Shown: one piece after another, positions 19,596 to 28,583 of the stretch
Numbering within the stretch: position 1 is the stretch's first letter
Layout: the number at the start of each line of letters is the position of its first letter
Program-made: the position numbers and the translations under genes
Source: Candidatus Aegiribacteria sp.
GTDB lineage: Bacteria > Fermentibacterota > Fermentibacteria > Fermentibacterales > JCC-6
Assembly (NCBI GenBank): GCA_013138965.1
Contig: WTBT01000017.1
Location: forward strand, 62,001 to 126,000
Reading direction: 5' to 3'
DNA: 64,000 nt
The notes under the pieces: generated by a model
Database searches by the model: none
The model's input: only the letters and a program-made list of their open reading frames with translations
What the model was told of the DNA's origin: nothing

Positions 19596-19607
19596 CTTTT
19601 ATTCCTT

Positions 19608-20087
19608 TCAGAAATTAATGAAGACAGCGGCGGCTATACCTGTTTCCCTTTCGAATACTTCATTCTCGGTACTGAAAGAAAAGAGGTAGGCATCGACGTA
19701 TGCATCGAGCATGCCGAACAGCCAGGCCGCGGAGGTATACCAGATAAGATCAAGCCTTCTCTGACGGTGTACCCGGTAAGCCGGCTCATCGTTGTTGTTC
19801 CTGGCTTCCTCAGAGGCAATATGTTCGGCTATGAGCAATGAAAGCAGCCCAAGCTCCAGTGTACCGAATAATATCCCCTTCAGAGGCTCATCGTTGTAGA
19901 ATTGACCCCAGCCGGGCAGTACCGCGGAACGCAGCAGAGCGGCCCCGGGATTTTTCCTGACAATGACAGGTATGTTACTTACTTCTGAACTGTCATTATC
20001 GAGACTGTCCTGAAATGCGTAATCCATACCGTTGAAAGCGCTGGCAGTGAAGACGCACAGCATCGGTAAGAGCAGAACACATCTCAT
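19608..20087 (-). CDS. DUF5683-family membrane protein
   Basis: A 159-residue exported or membrane protein. After a signal peptide (MRCVLLLPMLCVFTASA) comes the family signature RSAVLPGWGQFYNDEPLKGI (about 53-72), then two hydrophobic segments (FGTLELGLLSLLIAEHIA and WYTSAAWLFGMLDAYVDAYL). Proteins with the PGxGQFYN motif are widespread in FCB bacteria and of unknown function. It lies 2 bases after lpxA and 12 bases before the ECF sigma gene, in the same transcriptional series. Confidence 0.75.
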   Translation of the reverse strand: MRCVLLLPMLCVFTASAFNGMDYAFQDSLDNDSSEVSNIPVIVRKNPGAALLRSAVLPGWGQFYNDEPLKGILFGTLELGLLSLLIAEHIASEEARNNNDEPAYRVHRQRRLDLIWYTSAAWLFGMLDAYVDAYLFSFSTENEVFERETGIAAAVFINF

Positions 20088-20089
20088 CG

Positions 20090-20851
20090 TCAGCTGATAA
20101 CTCCTCTGGAGCTTGATATTATGAATTCAGCCAGTTGTTTCACGTCATCGGAGGTATTCCTGTCTTCCATCAGGCCTTGTGCCTTTGAAGTGAGCGTGCC
20201 GTCTTCCCTGAAAAGATATCTGAATGCCCGGTCAAGGCTGTCCAGCCTTTCCTTTGAAAAACCTTTCCTTCGGAGACCGATACGATTCAATGCCAGAAGC
20301 CCCAGAGGAGCTCCTCCTGCCAGAACGAAAGGCGGAACGTCCTTGCTGACCCTGTATCCTCCTCCTATCATCGCATGATCACCAATTCTGACAAACTGGT
20401 GGATCGGGACAACACCTCCAACGGTTACATCGCAGCCTATCTCCACATGACCCGCCATGTTCACCGCATTCGCGAGAATGACCCTGTCACCTATGTAGCA
20501 GTCATGAGCAATGTGTACGTAAGCCATGATAAGACAGTCTGATCCTATCACTGTTCTGCCGGATTCGGCCGTTCCCCTGTTTATATTAGCGAACTCGCGA
20601 ATGACAGTGCCCGAACCTATGATCAGCTCTGTCCGTTCGCTATCGTATTTCAGGTCCTGAGGATCAGTGCCGATAACTGCTGATGGGCCGATGGAAACGT
20701 AATCACCGATAAACGCAGGTCCGGTTACAAAGGCATGGGGACCGATTCGTACACCCTTTCCGAATCGAACTTCCGGACCTATAACAGCGTACGCTTCTAT
20801 TTGCGCGTCATCAGGCAGAACGGAATCCGCTACAGCAGTCGGATGAATCAT
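20090..20851 (-). CDS. lpxA: acyl-ACP:UDP-GlcNAc O-acyltransferase
   Basis: First enzyme of lipid A synthesis: it moves an (R)-3-hydroxyacyl chain from acyl carrier protein to UDP-GlcNAc. The 253 residues show the left-handed beta-helix hexapeptide repeats (for example IGPEVRFGKGVRIGPHAFVT), the catalytic histidine region AYVHIAHDCYIGD (about 120), and the helical C-terminal domain that starts near NRIGLRRKGFSKE. The start overlaps the stop of lpxC-fabZ (ATGA). The gene sits in the classical lpxD-lpxC/fabZ-lpxA order; lpxB is not nearby. Confidence 0.95.
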   Translation of the reverse strand: MIHPTAVADSVLPDDAQIEAYAVIGPEVRFGKGVRIGPHAFVTGPAFIGDYVSIGPSAVIGTDPQDLKYDSERTELIIGSGTVIREFANINRGTAESGRTVIGSDCLIMAYVHIAHDCYIGDRVILANAVNMAGHVEIGCDVTVGGVVPIHQFVRIGDHAMIGGGYRVSKDVPPFVLAGGAPLGLLALNRIGLRRKGFSKERLDSLDRAFRYLFREDGTLTSKAQGLMEDRNTSDDVKQLAEFIISSSRGVIS

Positions 20852-22164
20852 TCTTTCTCTACCAGCATAGCCATGATTATTGCTTCAACAGCTATCTTGC
20901 CATCGACTTTGGCTATACCTTTCATCCTGCACATGGGGCCTCTTTTATGTATCATCTCCAGTTCAAATATCAGCTGATCGCCAGGCCGAACCGGAGTTCT
21001 GAATCTTACCTTGTCCAGCCCGGTAAACATCACGATCCAGTTGGAGGGTGTTTCAAGTGAATTGAACAGCATAAGTCCACCGACCTGACCCATCGCCTCT
21101 ATTATCAATACTCCCGGCATAATGGGGCTTCCGGGAAAATGACCCTGAAAAAAAGGCTCATTGATGGAAACATTCTTCAGACCGACTATTCTCTTGCCCG
21201 GCTCAACTTCCAGCATCCTGTCCACAAGAAGAAAAGGATACCTGTGGGGAAGCAGGTCCATAATATCGTTAATATCCCATTTTTTGTCTGCCAGGGGGAT
21301 CGAATCCTTGACCTTACTATGCAGATCAGCGATCTTTTTTACGAATTTTACATTGGACGCATGGCCGGATTTTGCTGATATGATATGACCCTGAAGCCTT
21401 GCCCCCAGCAGGGAAAGATCTCCGATGAGGTCAAGTATCTTGTGACGGACGAATTCATCTGGAAACCGCAGCGGCTCATCGTTCAGGATTCCATCATCTC
21501 CAACCACAACAGCATTTTTCAGGGTACCTCCCTTTATCAGGTTCTTCTCCTGAAGGTGCTTCACATCTTTGTACAGGCAGAATGTTCTTGAGGGAGCGAT
21601 TTCATTCTTGAATAATTCCGGCGTCAGTTCAAGGGATAGATGCTGAGTTCCAAGGACTGGATTATCGTAGTCGATCGTAAAGCTTATTTTCAGGCCATCG
21701 TATGGCACAGCTGTCAGGGTGGCTCCAAAGGCTTCCATACTTATGGGTTTTTCAATTTTTATTATCCTGCGTAATTCGCCTTCGATTTCCTTTATTCCGG
21801 CATTCTCAAGCACTTCAATATAGCTTCTGATTGAACCGTCTTCCGGTTCGGGAGGTTCATCTGAATTAAGTTCAATGATACAGTTATCAATCCCCAGACC
21901 ATACAGCGCGGAAAGAACGTGCTCGACAGTATGAACTTCGTAGTAATCGTAGCCGAGGGTCGTTCTTCTTGACTGCTCCTCAACCTGCCTGACATTCTCA
22001 AGACAGGCTTTTATCCTGGGCCTGCTTTTCACATCTGTTCTTACGAAAACAATTCCAGTATCAGCTGGAGCAGGTTGGAAAGTAATGGAAGTTTCCTTGC
22101 CGAGATGAAGACCTATTCCACTGTACACCACCGGTTGTTGCAGTGTAGTCTGGTAATGGTTCAT
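20848..22164 (-). CDS. lpxC/fabZ: bifunctional UDP-3-O-acyl-GlcNAc deacetylase / 3-hydroxyacyl-ACP dehydratase
   Basis: One 438-residue chain carrying two enzymes. Residues 1-285 are LpxC, the zinc deacetylase that commits to lipid A: GIGLHLGKETSI, the zinc histidine in HTVEHVLSALYGLG (about 79), RHKILDLIGDL with the other zinc ligands, and GHASNVKF near 265. Residues 295-438 are FabZ, which dehydrates 3-hydroxyacyl-ACP: LLPHRYPFLLVDRMLEVEPG, then the hot-dog helix with FFQGHFPGSPIMPGVLIIEA. Such fusions are typical of Bacteroidota and other FCB lineages. Joining them balances the 3-hydroxyacyl-ACP pool between lipid A and fatty acids. It lies 3 bases from lpxD and overlaps lpxA. Confidence 0.95.
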   Translation of the reverse strand: MNHYQTTLQQPVVYSGIGLHLGKETSITFQPAPADTGIVFVRTDVKSRPRIKACLENVRQVEEQSRRTTLGYDYYEVHTVEHVLSALYGLGIDNCIIELNSDEPPEPEDGSIRSYIEVLENAGIKEIEGELRRIIKIEKPISMEAFGATLTAVPYDGLKISFTIDYDNPVLGTQHLSLELTPELFKNEIAPSRTFCLYKDVKHLQEKNLIKGGTLKNAVVVGDDGILNDEPLRFPDEFVRHKILDLIGDLSLLGARLQGHIISAKSGHASNVKFVKKIADLHSKVKDSIPLADKKWDINDIMDLLPHRYPFLLVDRMLEVEPGKRIVGLKNVSINEPFFQGHFPGSPIMPGVLIIEAMGQVGGLMLFNSLETPSNWIVMFTGLDKVRFRTPVRPGDQLIFELEMIHKRGPMCRMKGIAKVDGKIAVEAIIMAMLVEKE

Positions 22165-22167
22165 TTA

Positions 22168-23199
22168 TTATTCCTCTTCTTTATTACTGAATTCCCTCAT
22201 GAATTCTAAAACTTTTTTCCTGAAATCCGGCAGGTCAGACACTGCAGCGTTCATCCTGAGGGCCTGCTTATGAGAACGGGCCGGGTAACCGGATACCGTA
22301 TCTCCGGCGGGCACATCTTTCGTTACGCCGGACTGAGCGGCGAGAACAGCGCCATCTCCAATAGTGATATGCCCGACTGTACCCACCTGACCGCCGAAGA
22401 TTACACCCGCCCCGATCACTGAACTTCCTGCTATTCCGGTTTGAGCAGCGATTAAGCAGCTGGAGCCAACACTTACATTATGAGCGATTTGAATAAGATT
22501 GTCTAGCTTGGAGAACCTGCCTATTACCGTACTGCCAACTACGGCTCTGTCTATCGTGCATCCGGCACCGATCTCAACGTCATCCTCTATAACGACATTC
22601 CCGTTCTGGGGTATCTTCAGGTGACCTTCCGGGTCGGGTATGAAACCGAAACCGTCGGATCCGATCACTGAACCTGAATGTATTATCACCCTGCTGCCTA
22701 CGACGCAGTCATGATAAACCGAGACCAGAGGATTAATAACACATCCGCAGCCGATAGTAACTCCCGGGCCGATTACCGAACCCGCACCTATAAATGTACC
22801 TTCATCTATCCTTGCGCATGAATCAATAACAGCATTTGGACCTACCGTTACATCGGCGCTCAATACAGCATCGGGATGAATTACGGAAGTCGGATGAATT
22901 CCTGTGAAGCCCGATTGCGTATCATGTCTGAATAAAATAAGTGCTTCTCTGAAGGCGCGATAAGGCTTCTGCACCAGAATAAGGTTCGCGGCTGAGGATT
23001 CAAGATTTTCACTCGTTATGACAGCAAGGGCACTGGTGGACTTAAGGCATTTCCTATATGATCTGTTTCCGAAATAGCAGATCTGGTCGGGCTGTGCATC
23101 CTGAAGTGTAGACACACCAGCTACTTCAGTATCTCCATCCGGTCCGACAAGTTCTCCATTCAGCTTTGTGGCCAGGATGGATAACTTCATATCAGTCAC
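22168..23199 (-). CDS. lpxD: UDP-3-O-acylglucosamine N-acyltransferase
   Basis: Third enzyme of lipid A synthesis, adding the second 3-hydroxyacyl chain. The 343 residues fit the family: a small N-terminal uridine-binding domain (about 1-100, with CYFGNRSYRKCLKSTSALAV), hexapeptide repeats from about 105 to 310 (HPTSVIHPDAVLSADVTVGP), the catalytic histidine in DNLIQIAHNVSVG (about 238), and a short C-terminal helix. It overlaps the end of the skp-like gene by 8 bases and is followed by lpxC-fabZ after 3 bases. Confidence 0.95.
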   Translation of the reverse strand: MTDMKLSILATKLNGELVGPDGDTEVAGVSTLQDAQPDQICYFGNRSYRKCLKSTSALAVITSENLESSAANLILVQKPYRAFREALILFRHDTQSGFTGIHPTSVIHPDAVLSADVTVGPNAVIDSCARIDEGTFIGAGSVIGPGVTIGCGCVINPLVSVYHDCVVGSRVIIHSGSVIGSDGFGFIPDPEGHLKIPQNGNVVIEDDVEIGAGCTIDRAVVGSTVIGRFSKLDNLIQIAHNVSVGSSCLIAAQTGIAGSSVIGAGVIFGGQVGTVGHITIGDGAVLAAQSGVTKDVPAGDTVSGYPARSHKQALRMNAAVSDLPDFRKKVLEFMREFSNKEEE

Positions 23200-23698
23200 T
23201 GCCTCCGGTAGATAGTTTTTCCAGAACCATGTCTGTTATATCCAAAGAATTGGATACATATACAACAAGTCCACCCGACGTGTCCAATACTATATCATAA
23301 CCTTCCTCGATGCTCAGCTCCTGAACTGCTTCGTTGATACTTGCCACTATTGGTGAGACAAGCTGACTGTTTCTCGATTCAACGAGACCTCCGGGGCCGA
23401 ATGTCCGCGAAAGAAAAGCCTGAAGCTCCGCGGACTTCTCTTCAATAAGCTCTTCTCTCTCCCTTCTTCGCTCAGGGCTCATTATCATTGTATACTCAAG
23501 ATCAGCCTGAATGGCATCGATATCTTCCTGAAGCGAATCAGAATGAGCTTCCCACTCCCGGATCTCTTTTTCCAGCAGTTCGGTGGCATCGGTCACCTCA
23601 CCCAGGTTATCGAATATCCTGTCCGAATCTATTACCACAATTGTCTGCGCCACAAGAAGAGAAGCAACAGCGAAAGCTGCAAACAGGGCTGTTTTCAT
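23192..23698 (-). CDS. OmpH/Skp-family periplasmic chaperone
   Basis: A 168-residue protein that should escort unfolded outer-membrane proteins from the Sec channel to BamA. A signal peptide (MKTALFAAFAVASLLVAQT) is followed by IVVIDSDRIFDNLGEV, the usual start of the trimer core, then a long charged coiled coil (about 40-110, with LEKEIREWEAHSDSLQEDID) and the closing strand YDIVLDTSGGLVVYVSNSLD. It lies between bamA and lpxD, as in many Gram-negative bacteria. Confidence 0.88.
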   Translation of the reverse strand: MKTALFAAFAVASLLVAQTIVVIDSDRIFDNLGEVTDATELLEKEIREWEAHSDSLQEDIDAIQADLEYTMIMSPERRREREELIEEKSAELQAFLSRTFGPGGLVESRNSQLVSPIVASINEAVQELSIEEGYDIVLDTSGGLVVYVSNSLDITDMVLEKLSTGGSD

Positions 23699-23778
23699 AA
23701 CTGCAATCCTCCAAATATAAAACGGTCAGTCTGAATAAACCGGTAATCCAGGGGTTTCAGGGTTTGGTTCGTATATTT

Positions 23779-26010
23779 TTAGAACATTGTGCCAAACTGG
23801 AAATGCGGTTCCCAGCCGCGTTCAGGACCATCAAAACCGTAAGCGTAATCAAACCCGATAACACCCAGCATAGGTACTTCGATCCGGATACCGATTCCGG
23901 CACCCCGGTTAAGATCGGAAAAATTGCTGGAAGACCATGAATCCCAGGTGTTCCCCGCATCGGCAAATACGGCCAGCTGGATCTGATCAATGATCCGGCA
24001 TCTGTATTCGGCGCTAAGAATAAGCATCGATTTTCCACCTACTGTTTCGTAACCGTCCCGGGCAGTAATGCTGTTGGTGGAGTATCCTCTGACACCATAG
24101 AAACCAGTCCCTCCGAGTTCAAAGTATTCGTATGCCGGAGGTTCTCTGCCATCCAGAGATGCCACCATCCCGAGCCTTGCCCTGAGGAAGAAGATAAACC
24201 TCCAGAATGACGGCACATACCAGCTTGAATCAATGAGATATTTCTGGAACCCAATGTTCCCGCCAAGAGCGCCGCCGGCAAACTCTCCTGTAAGGCTGTT
24301 AAGGGAACCTCTGGACGCGAACATCTGTCTGTCCCTGCTGTCTCTTGTGAAATTCAGCCTGACCGAACTTGTCCACCTTGGCCAATCCGTATTTCGAAGG
24401 GAGTAGTAATAACTTGTTGTATCACTCGTAATATTAAATACATTGACCTTTTCAAGGCTGTACTTTATGGAAGCTGAAGCGTAATCCACCCAGGGAAGAG
24501 GACGCCCCACAGTAATAGCTCCCCCTGTCCTGCGGCGGTCATATTCCGATTTATTGTAGGTGGTATGAAATATCTCGCCACCGAGAGATAAAGGTGTATC
24601 CCTGAACCATGGCTCCCTGAAACTTATCTGAACATCATTCTGGGTTTTTGAAAACTGGTAATTGAAGGTCAGGCTCTGTCCGCGGCCGAAGAGGTTGGTT
24701 TCGCCCAGCTCAAGGAATCCACTGAATCCGGTTCCTCCACCGTATGCTGCTCCAACTCCAGCCTTGCCGGTCGTTTTCTCTTCCACATCGAATACAATGT
24801 CAACATCGGGTGAATCCTGCAGATAGCGGAAATCCACACCAACGTTACTGAAATAATTCAGGTAATAGATATTCCTGTAACTCCTCATAAGAGCTGAGCG
24901 CTGGAACATGTCACCGGGATATACGGTTAACTGCCTTCTGATAATATTTTCAAGTGTTCTGTTATTCCCGGTGATCTCTATCCTGCGGACATGGGCTCTT
25001 TCACCCTCAGTCACGATGTAGGCAACATCAAGAGTATTATCCGTTTCGCCGGATGTTACAACCGGATCGATACCCGCATAGAAATATCCCAGTTCCTGAA
25101 AGAGTTCATACATTGTCATCAGGGATGAGCGCATTTTTTTTCTGCTGTATTCATCTCCCGGCTCCATATCCATGACCGATACAAGTATTGAATCCGGAAA
25201 GGCTTCGTTGCCGGAGAATGAAATGTCGCCGAAAGTGTAGTATTCTCCCTCATCCAGAGTGATTTCAAACCTCAGATGCCGGCCGTCTTCCAGCATTGAC
25301 TGTTCAACATCAAGAATCCCGGCTTCGGGGTATCCATGATCCTGGTAAAACGCGATTACTGAATCAAGGCTGGCATCGAATTCACTTTTTCTGTACCTTC
25401 CGGATCGCCAGAATGAATCCTGCCTTGTATCCATCTCGCCGCGGAGTTTTCCATCATCAAATGCCGTATTACCGAAAAAGTCTATCTCCCCGACCCTGAT
25501 GTCCGGACCCTCTTCACATTCGAACAGCAGTACACTCCTGTTGTCACTGTCCGGATCAAGCCACATGGATGTAACCACTGCCTCGTGTCTGTGATCTTCA
25601 GCGTAAAAATGCAGCACCACCGCGCGGGCTTCCTCAACCTCTCCCGGTGAGAGGGTCTGGCCCGGGAAAAGTGACAGGGAATCCAGAACATCGTCCTCAT
25701 CAAGACATCCCGGATTACTGAATTCAATTCTGCTGAGCAGTCTGTTCTCGTTTATGACTATGAGAAGGTCAGCAACTCCTCCGGTTGTGTCCGCCTGTAT
25801 CTCGATGTTACTGAAATAACCGAGTCCGAAAAGGTCCCTTGTTCCCCTGCTGACTGCAGCAGGATTATAAATATCCCCTGTCTCCAGCCCGAAAACTCTT
25901 GTGATAAGGTCACTGCTTACAAAAGAATTGCCGACAACTTCCACAGAACCGATCTCCAGCGCCAGTGATGCTGATATCACAACTGTCAGTAATGCTGTAC
26001 TAAATCTCAA
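23779..26010 (-). CDS. bamA: outer-membrane protein assembly factor BamA
   Basis: Core of the machinery that folds beta-barrels into the outer membrane. After a signal peptide the 743-residue protein has about five POTRA domains (residues 20-405; for example SVEVVGNSFVSSDLITRVFG and VRRIEITGNNRTLENIIRRQ) and a 16-strand barrel (about 420-743). Barrel signatures are GYFSNIEI, GVRGYSTNSI and the C-terminal region GVIGFDYAYGFDGPERGWEP. The last residues, HFQFGTMF, end in phenylalanine as a barrel signal should. Its start overlaps the clpC stop by 4 bases, an unusual partner. An 80-base gap separates it from the skp-like gene. Confidence 0.95.
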   Translation of the reverse strand: MRFSTALLTVVISASLALEIGSVEVVGNSFVSSDLITRVFGLETGDIYNPAAVSRGTRDLFGLGYFSNIEIQADTTGGVADLLIVINENRLLSRIEFSNPGCLDEDDVLDSLSLFPGQTLSPGEVEEARAVVLHFYAEDHRHEAVVTSMWLDPDSDNRSVLLFECEEGPDIRVGEIDFFGNTAFDDGKLRGEMDTRQDSFWRSGRYRKSEFDASLDSVIAFYQDHGYPEAGILDVEQSMLEDGRHLRFEITLDEGEYYTFGDISFSGNEAFPDSILVSVMDMEPGDEYSRKKMRSSLMTMYELFQELGYFYAGIDPVVTSGETDNTLDVAYIVTEGERAHVRRIEITGNNRTLENIIRRQLTVYPGDMFQRSALMRSYRNIYYLNYFSNVGVDFRYLQDSPDVDIVFDVEEKTTGKAGVGAAYGGGTGFSGFLELGETNLFGRGQSLTFNYQFSKTQNDVQISFREPWFRDTPLSLGGEIFHTTYNKSEYDRRRTGGAITVGRPLPWVDYASASIKYSLEKVNVFNITSDTTSYYYSLRNTDWPRWTSSVRLNFTRDSRDRQMFASRGSLNSLTGEFAGGALGGNIGFQKYLIDSSWYVPSFWRFIFFLRARLGMVASLDGREPPAYEYFELGGTGFYGVRGYSTNSITARDGYETVGGKSMLILSAEYRCRIIDQIQLAVFADAGNTWDSWSSSNFSDLNRGAGIGIRIEVPMLGVIGFDYAYGFDGPERGWEPHFQFGTMF

Positions 26011-28481
26011 TTCTCAACTCTTCCCTGTATTGTGTTCGATCTGATTTCTTCTTCACTATTTTCTCCGGGGACTTTAAAAACGATACGGTTGCCATCCCTG
26101 ACAGCAAGGACAGTGTCGCCGGATGAGAATTCACTTCTCAGTATAGCATCGGTAAGCGGATCCTCAAGCAATCTTCTTATCGTTTTTCTTATATGCCGTG
26201 CGCCGGCTTCAGGATCGAAACCGGTTTCTGTTATGAGTGTTACGGCTTCGGGTGATAGGATGAGTGAGATACCGAGTTCAGACACCCGCTCCTCAACATC
26301 CTCCATCTGAAGGGAGACTATCCTCTCCATGTCGCGGAACTCAAGGGGGTTGAATACTACGATCTCATCCAGTCTGTTTAGAAACTCGGGATTGAAATGG
26401 TTTTTCACTGCATCCATTACCAGTCCGTCAATGCGTTCTATTTCAGCTTTTTTCGTGCCGGATGAAAACCCAAGTTTTCCGCCGTTCAGAAGGCTTCTGG
26501 AGGCGATGTTGCTGGTCATTATCAGAATAGTGTTCGTAAAATCTATTTCCCTGCCGTAGTTATCGGTCATTCTGCCGTAATCCAATACCTGCAGCAGCAT
26601 GTTGTAGAGATCAGTGTGAGCCTTTTCGATTTCATCAAGAAGCACAATGGAATATGGTCTTCTCCGGACTTTTTCCGTCAACTGTCCGCCCTCATCGTAT
26701 CCTATGTATCCGGGAGGCGCACCTATCAGTCTTGATCCGGAGAAACTCTGCTGGAATTCGGACATATCGATCCTTATCAGAGCCGACGGATCTCCGAATA
26801 CCAGTTCAGCAAGTATCCTTGCGGTCTCCGTCTTTCCTACTCCCGAAGGGCCAAGGAAAAGGAATGTTCCAGCCGGCTTGTTCACATCCCTCAGCCCCAC
26901 ACGACTGCGCCTGATGGCGCTGGTTATGCTGGCTATTGCTTCCTTCTGCCCGACAATCCTGGCCTCAAGCCTGTCTTCAAGATCCAGAAGCCCGGCAGTT
27001 TCACTCTTCCCGACCCTGCTTACCGGAATGCCTGTCATATCCGCGACAACTTCGGCTACCTGCTGTTCTGTAACGGGAGAAACATGAAGACCGGCCAGCC
27101 AGCTGGAACGTGCTTCAGCGAGTTCCTTCCCGCGATTCTCGATTTCTTCCTTCAATCTGAGGATACTTTCGAAATCCTCTTTCTGTGATGCTTCCTTCGC
27201 TCTGACCCTGAGTTCCGCCAGATCATTCATCATTTCCTTTATATGATCGGGCAGAATGGAATGCGATACTCTGTTCTTCGCCCCCGCTTCATCCAGGACA
27301 TCGATGGCCTTATCCGGGAGGAACCTTCCGCTGATATATCTTGCGGCCAGTTTCGCCGCAGCCCGAACAGCTTCATCGGTATATACAGTTCCATGGTGTT
27401 CTTCGTACCTGTGCCTGAGGCCTTCCAGAATCTCTATCGTCTCGCTTACTGAAGGAGGATCAACAGGAACAGGCTGGAATCTTCTCTCCAGCGCTCCATC
27501 CTTTTCAATACGCTTCCTGTATTCATCAAGTGTTGTGGCTCCGATACATCTCAATTCACCCCTCGCAAGGGCCGGTTTAAGAAGATTGGCGGCATCCATG
27601 GCTCCCTCGGCCGCGCCGGCTCCAACGAGTACATGGGCTTCATCGATAAAAAGAATGATATCACCGGAGGCGGAAATCTCGGCCAGAAGCTTCTTCAATC
27701 TCTGTTCGAACTGTCCTCTGTATTTTGTTCCCGCGACAACGGCGGCCATGTCAAGGGCGAGTATCCGTTTTCCAGCAAGGAGATTGGGTGTTTTACCATG
27801 CGCTATCAGACCCGCCAGACCTTCCACTATCGCCGTTTTTCCGACACCCGGTTCACCGATGAGAATAGGGTTGGATTTCTTCCTTCTGCAGAGCACCTGA
27901 ATCACCCTGTTGATCTGCTTATCCCTGCCGATAACAGGATCAAGTTTTCCCTCTCTGGCCATTCTGGTCAGATCTCTGCAGAAATAGTCTATTCCCGGTA
28001 ATTCCTGAATACTTTTCTGTTTCTCACCACCGCTTGATTCAATATGAGGCGGAAGCTCTGCGGCCGCTTCTTCAGCAGTCTTCAGAAATACGCCCTTTTC
28101 TCTTAGAATACTGGACGCCTGACAGTTTCCAACGCACAGAAGAGCAAGAAGAAGATGATGCGTACCGGTTTCAACCGCCCCGCTGCTAATGGCTCTCCTG
28201 CCGGCTTCACGCCTTACCAGACGGGCTTTGGTGGTCCAGCCGATCTCCCTGAGGTTTATCTCGTTTGCCACCGGCCTTCGCATCAGATTCTCAAGCCTTG
28301 TTCTAAGCACACCGATCCTCACTCCAAGCTCGTGAAGAATAATCAGAGCCGCAGAACCCTTTACGGAGATCAAGCCGAACAGAATGTGTTCGGAGGCTAC
28401 TTTACTCTGTCCCGACCTTTCAGCTTCATTAACAGCAATTTCAAGGGCAGCCCGTGCTTTCTCTGTCAGTTTTTCCGGCAC
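26007..28481 (-). CDS. clpC: ClpC-type AAA+ unfoldase
   Basis: ATP-driven unfoldase that feeds proteins to ClpP. The 824 residues contain an N-terminal Clp repeat domain (about 1-145), the first AAA+ module with GEPGVGKTAIVEGLA (about 208), a middle coiled segment near 405-445 of the short UVR-bearing ClpC type, and the second AAA+ module with LGPSGVGKTETARILAE (about 545) and a DEIEKAH Walker B. The start is GTG with AAAAGGAG upstream. Translation is coupled to bamA by an ATGA overlap. The adaptor usually controlling ClpC (McsB or MecA) is not here. Confidence 0.93.
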   Translation of the reverse strand: MPEKLTEKARAALEIAVNEAERSGQSKVASEHILFGLISVKGSAALIILHELGVRIGVLRTRLENLMRRPVANEINLREIGWTTKARLVRREAGRRAISSGAVETGTHHLLLALLCVGNCQASSILREKGVFLKTAEEAAAELPPHIESSGGEKQKSIQELPGIDYFCRDLTRMAREGKLDPVIGRDKQINRVIQVLCRRKKSNPILIGEPGVGKTAIVEGLAGLIAHGKTPNLLAGKRILALDMAAVVAGTKYRGQFEQRLKKLLAEISASGDIILFIDEAHVLVGAGAAEGAMDAANLLKPALARGELRCIGATTLDEYRKRIEKDGALERRFQPVPVDPPSVSETIEILEGLRHRYEEHHGTVYTDEAVRAAAKLAARYISGRFLPDKAIDVLDEAGAKNRVSHSILPDHIKEMMNDLAELRVRAKEASQKEDFESILRLKEEIENRGKELAEARSSWLAGLHVSPVTEQQVAEVVADMTGIPVSRVGKSETAGLLDLEDRLEARIVGQKEAIASITSAIRRSRVGLRDVNKPAGTFLFLGPSGVGKTETARILAELVFGDPSALIRIDMSEFQQSFSGSRLIGAPPGYIGYDEGGQLTEKVRRRPYSIVLLDEIEKAHTDLYNMLLQVLDYGRMTDNYGREIDFTNTILIMTSNIASRSLLNGGKLGFSSGTKKAEIERIDGLVMDAVKNHFNPEFLNRLDEIVVFNPLEFRDMERIVSLQMEDVEERVSELGISLILSPEAVTLITETGFDPEAGARHIRKTIRRLLEDPLTDAILRSEFSSGDTVLAVRDGNRIVFKVPGENSEEEIRSNTIQGRVEN

Positions 28482-28583
28482 TTATTCTCCTTTTACAAAA
28501 CATACCCGGCTTCGGGATGGCTCTATCCAAAATAGTGATCCTTTGTTCCTGAAAGATAATCCTCAAGAAAAGACTCTGCAATC

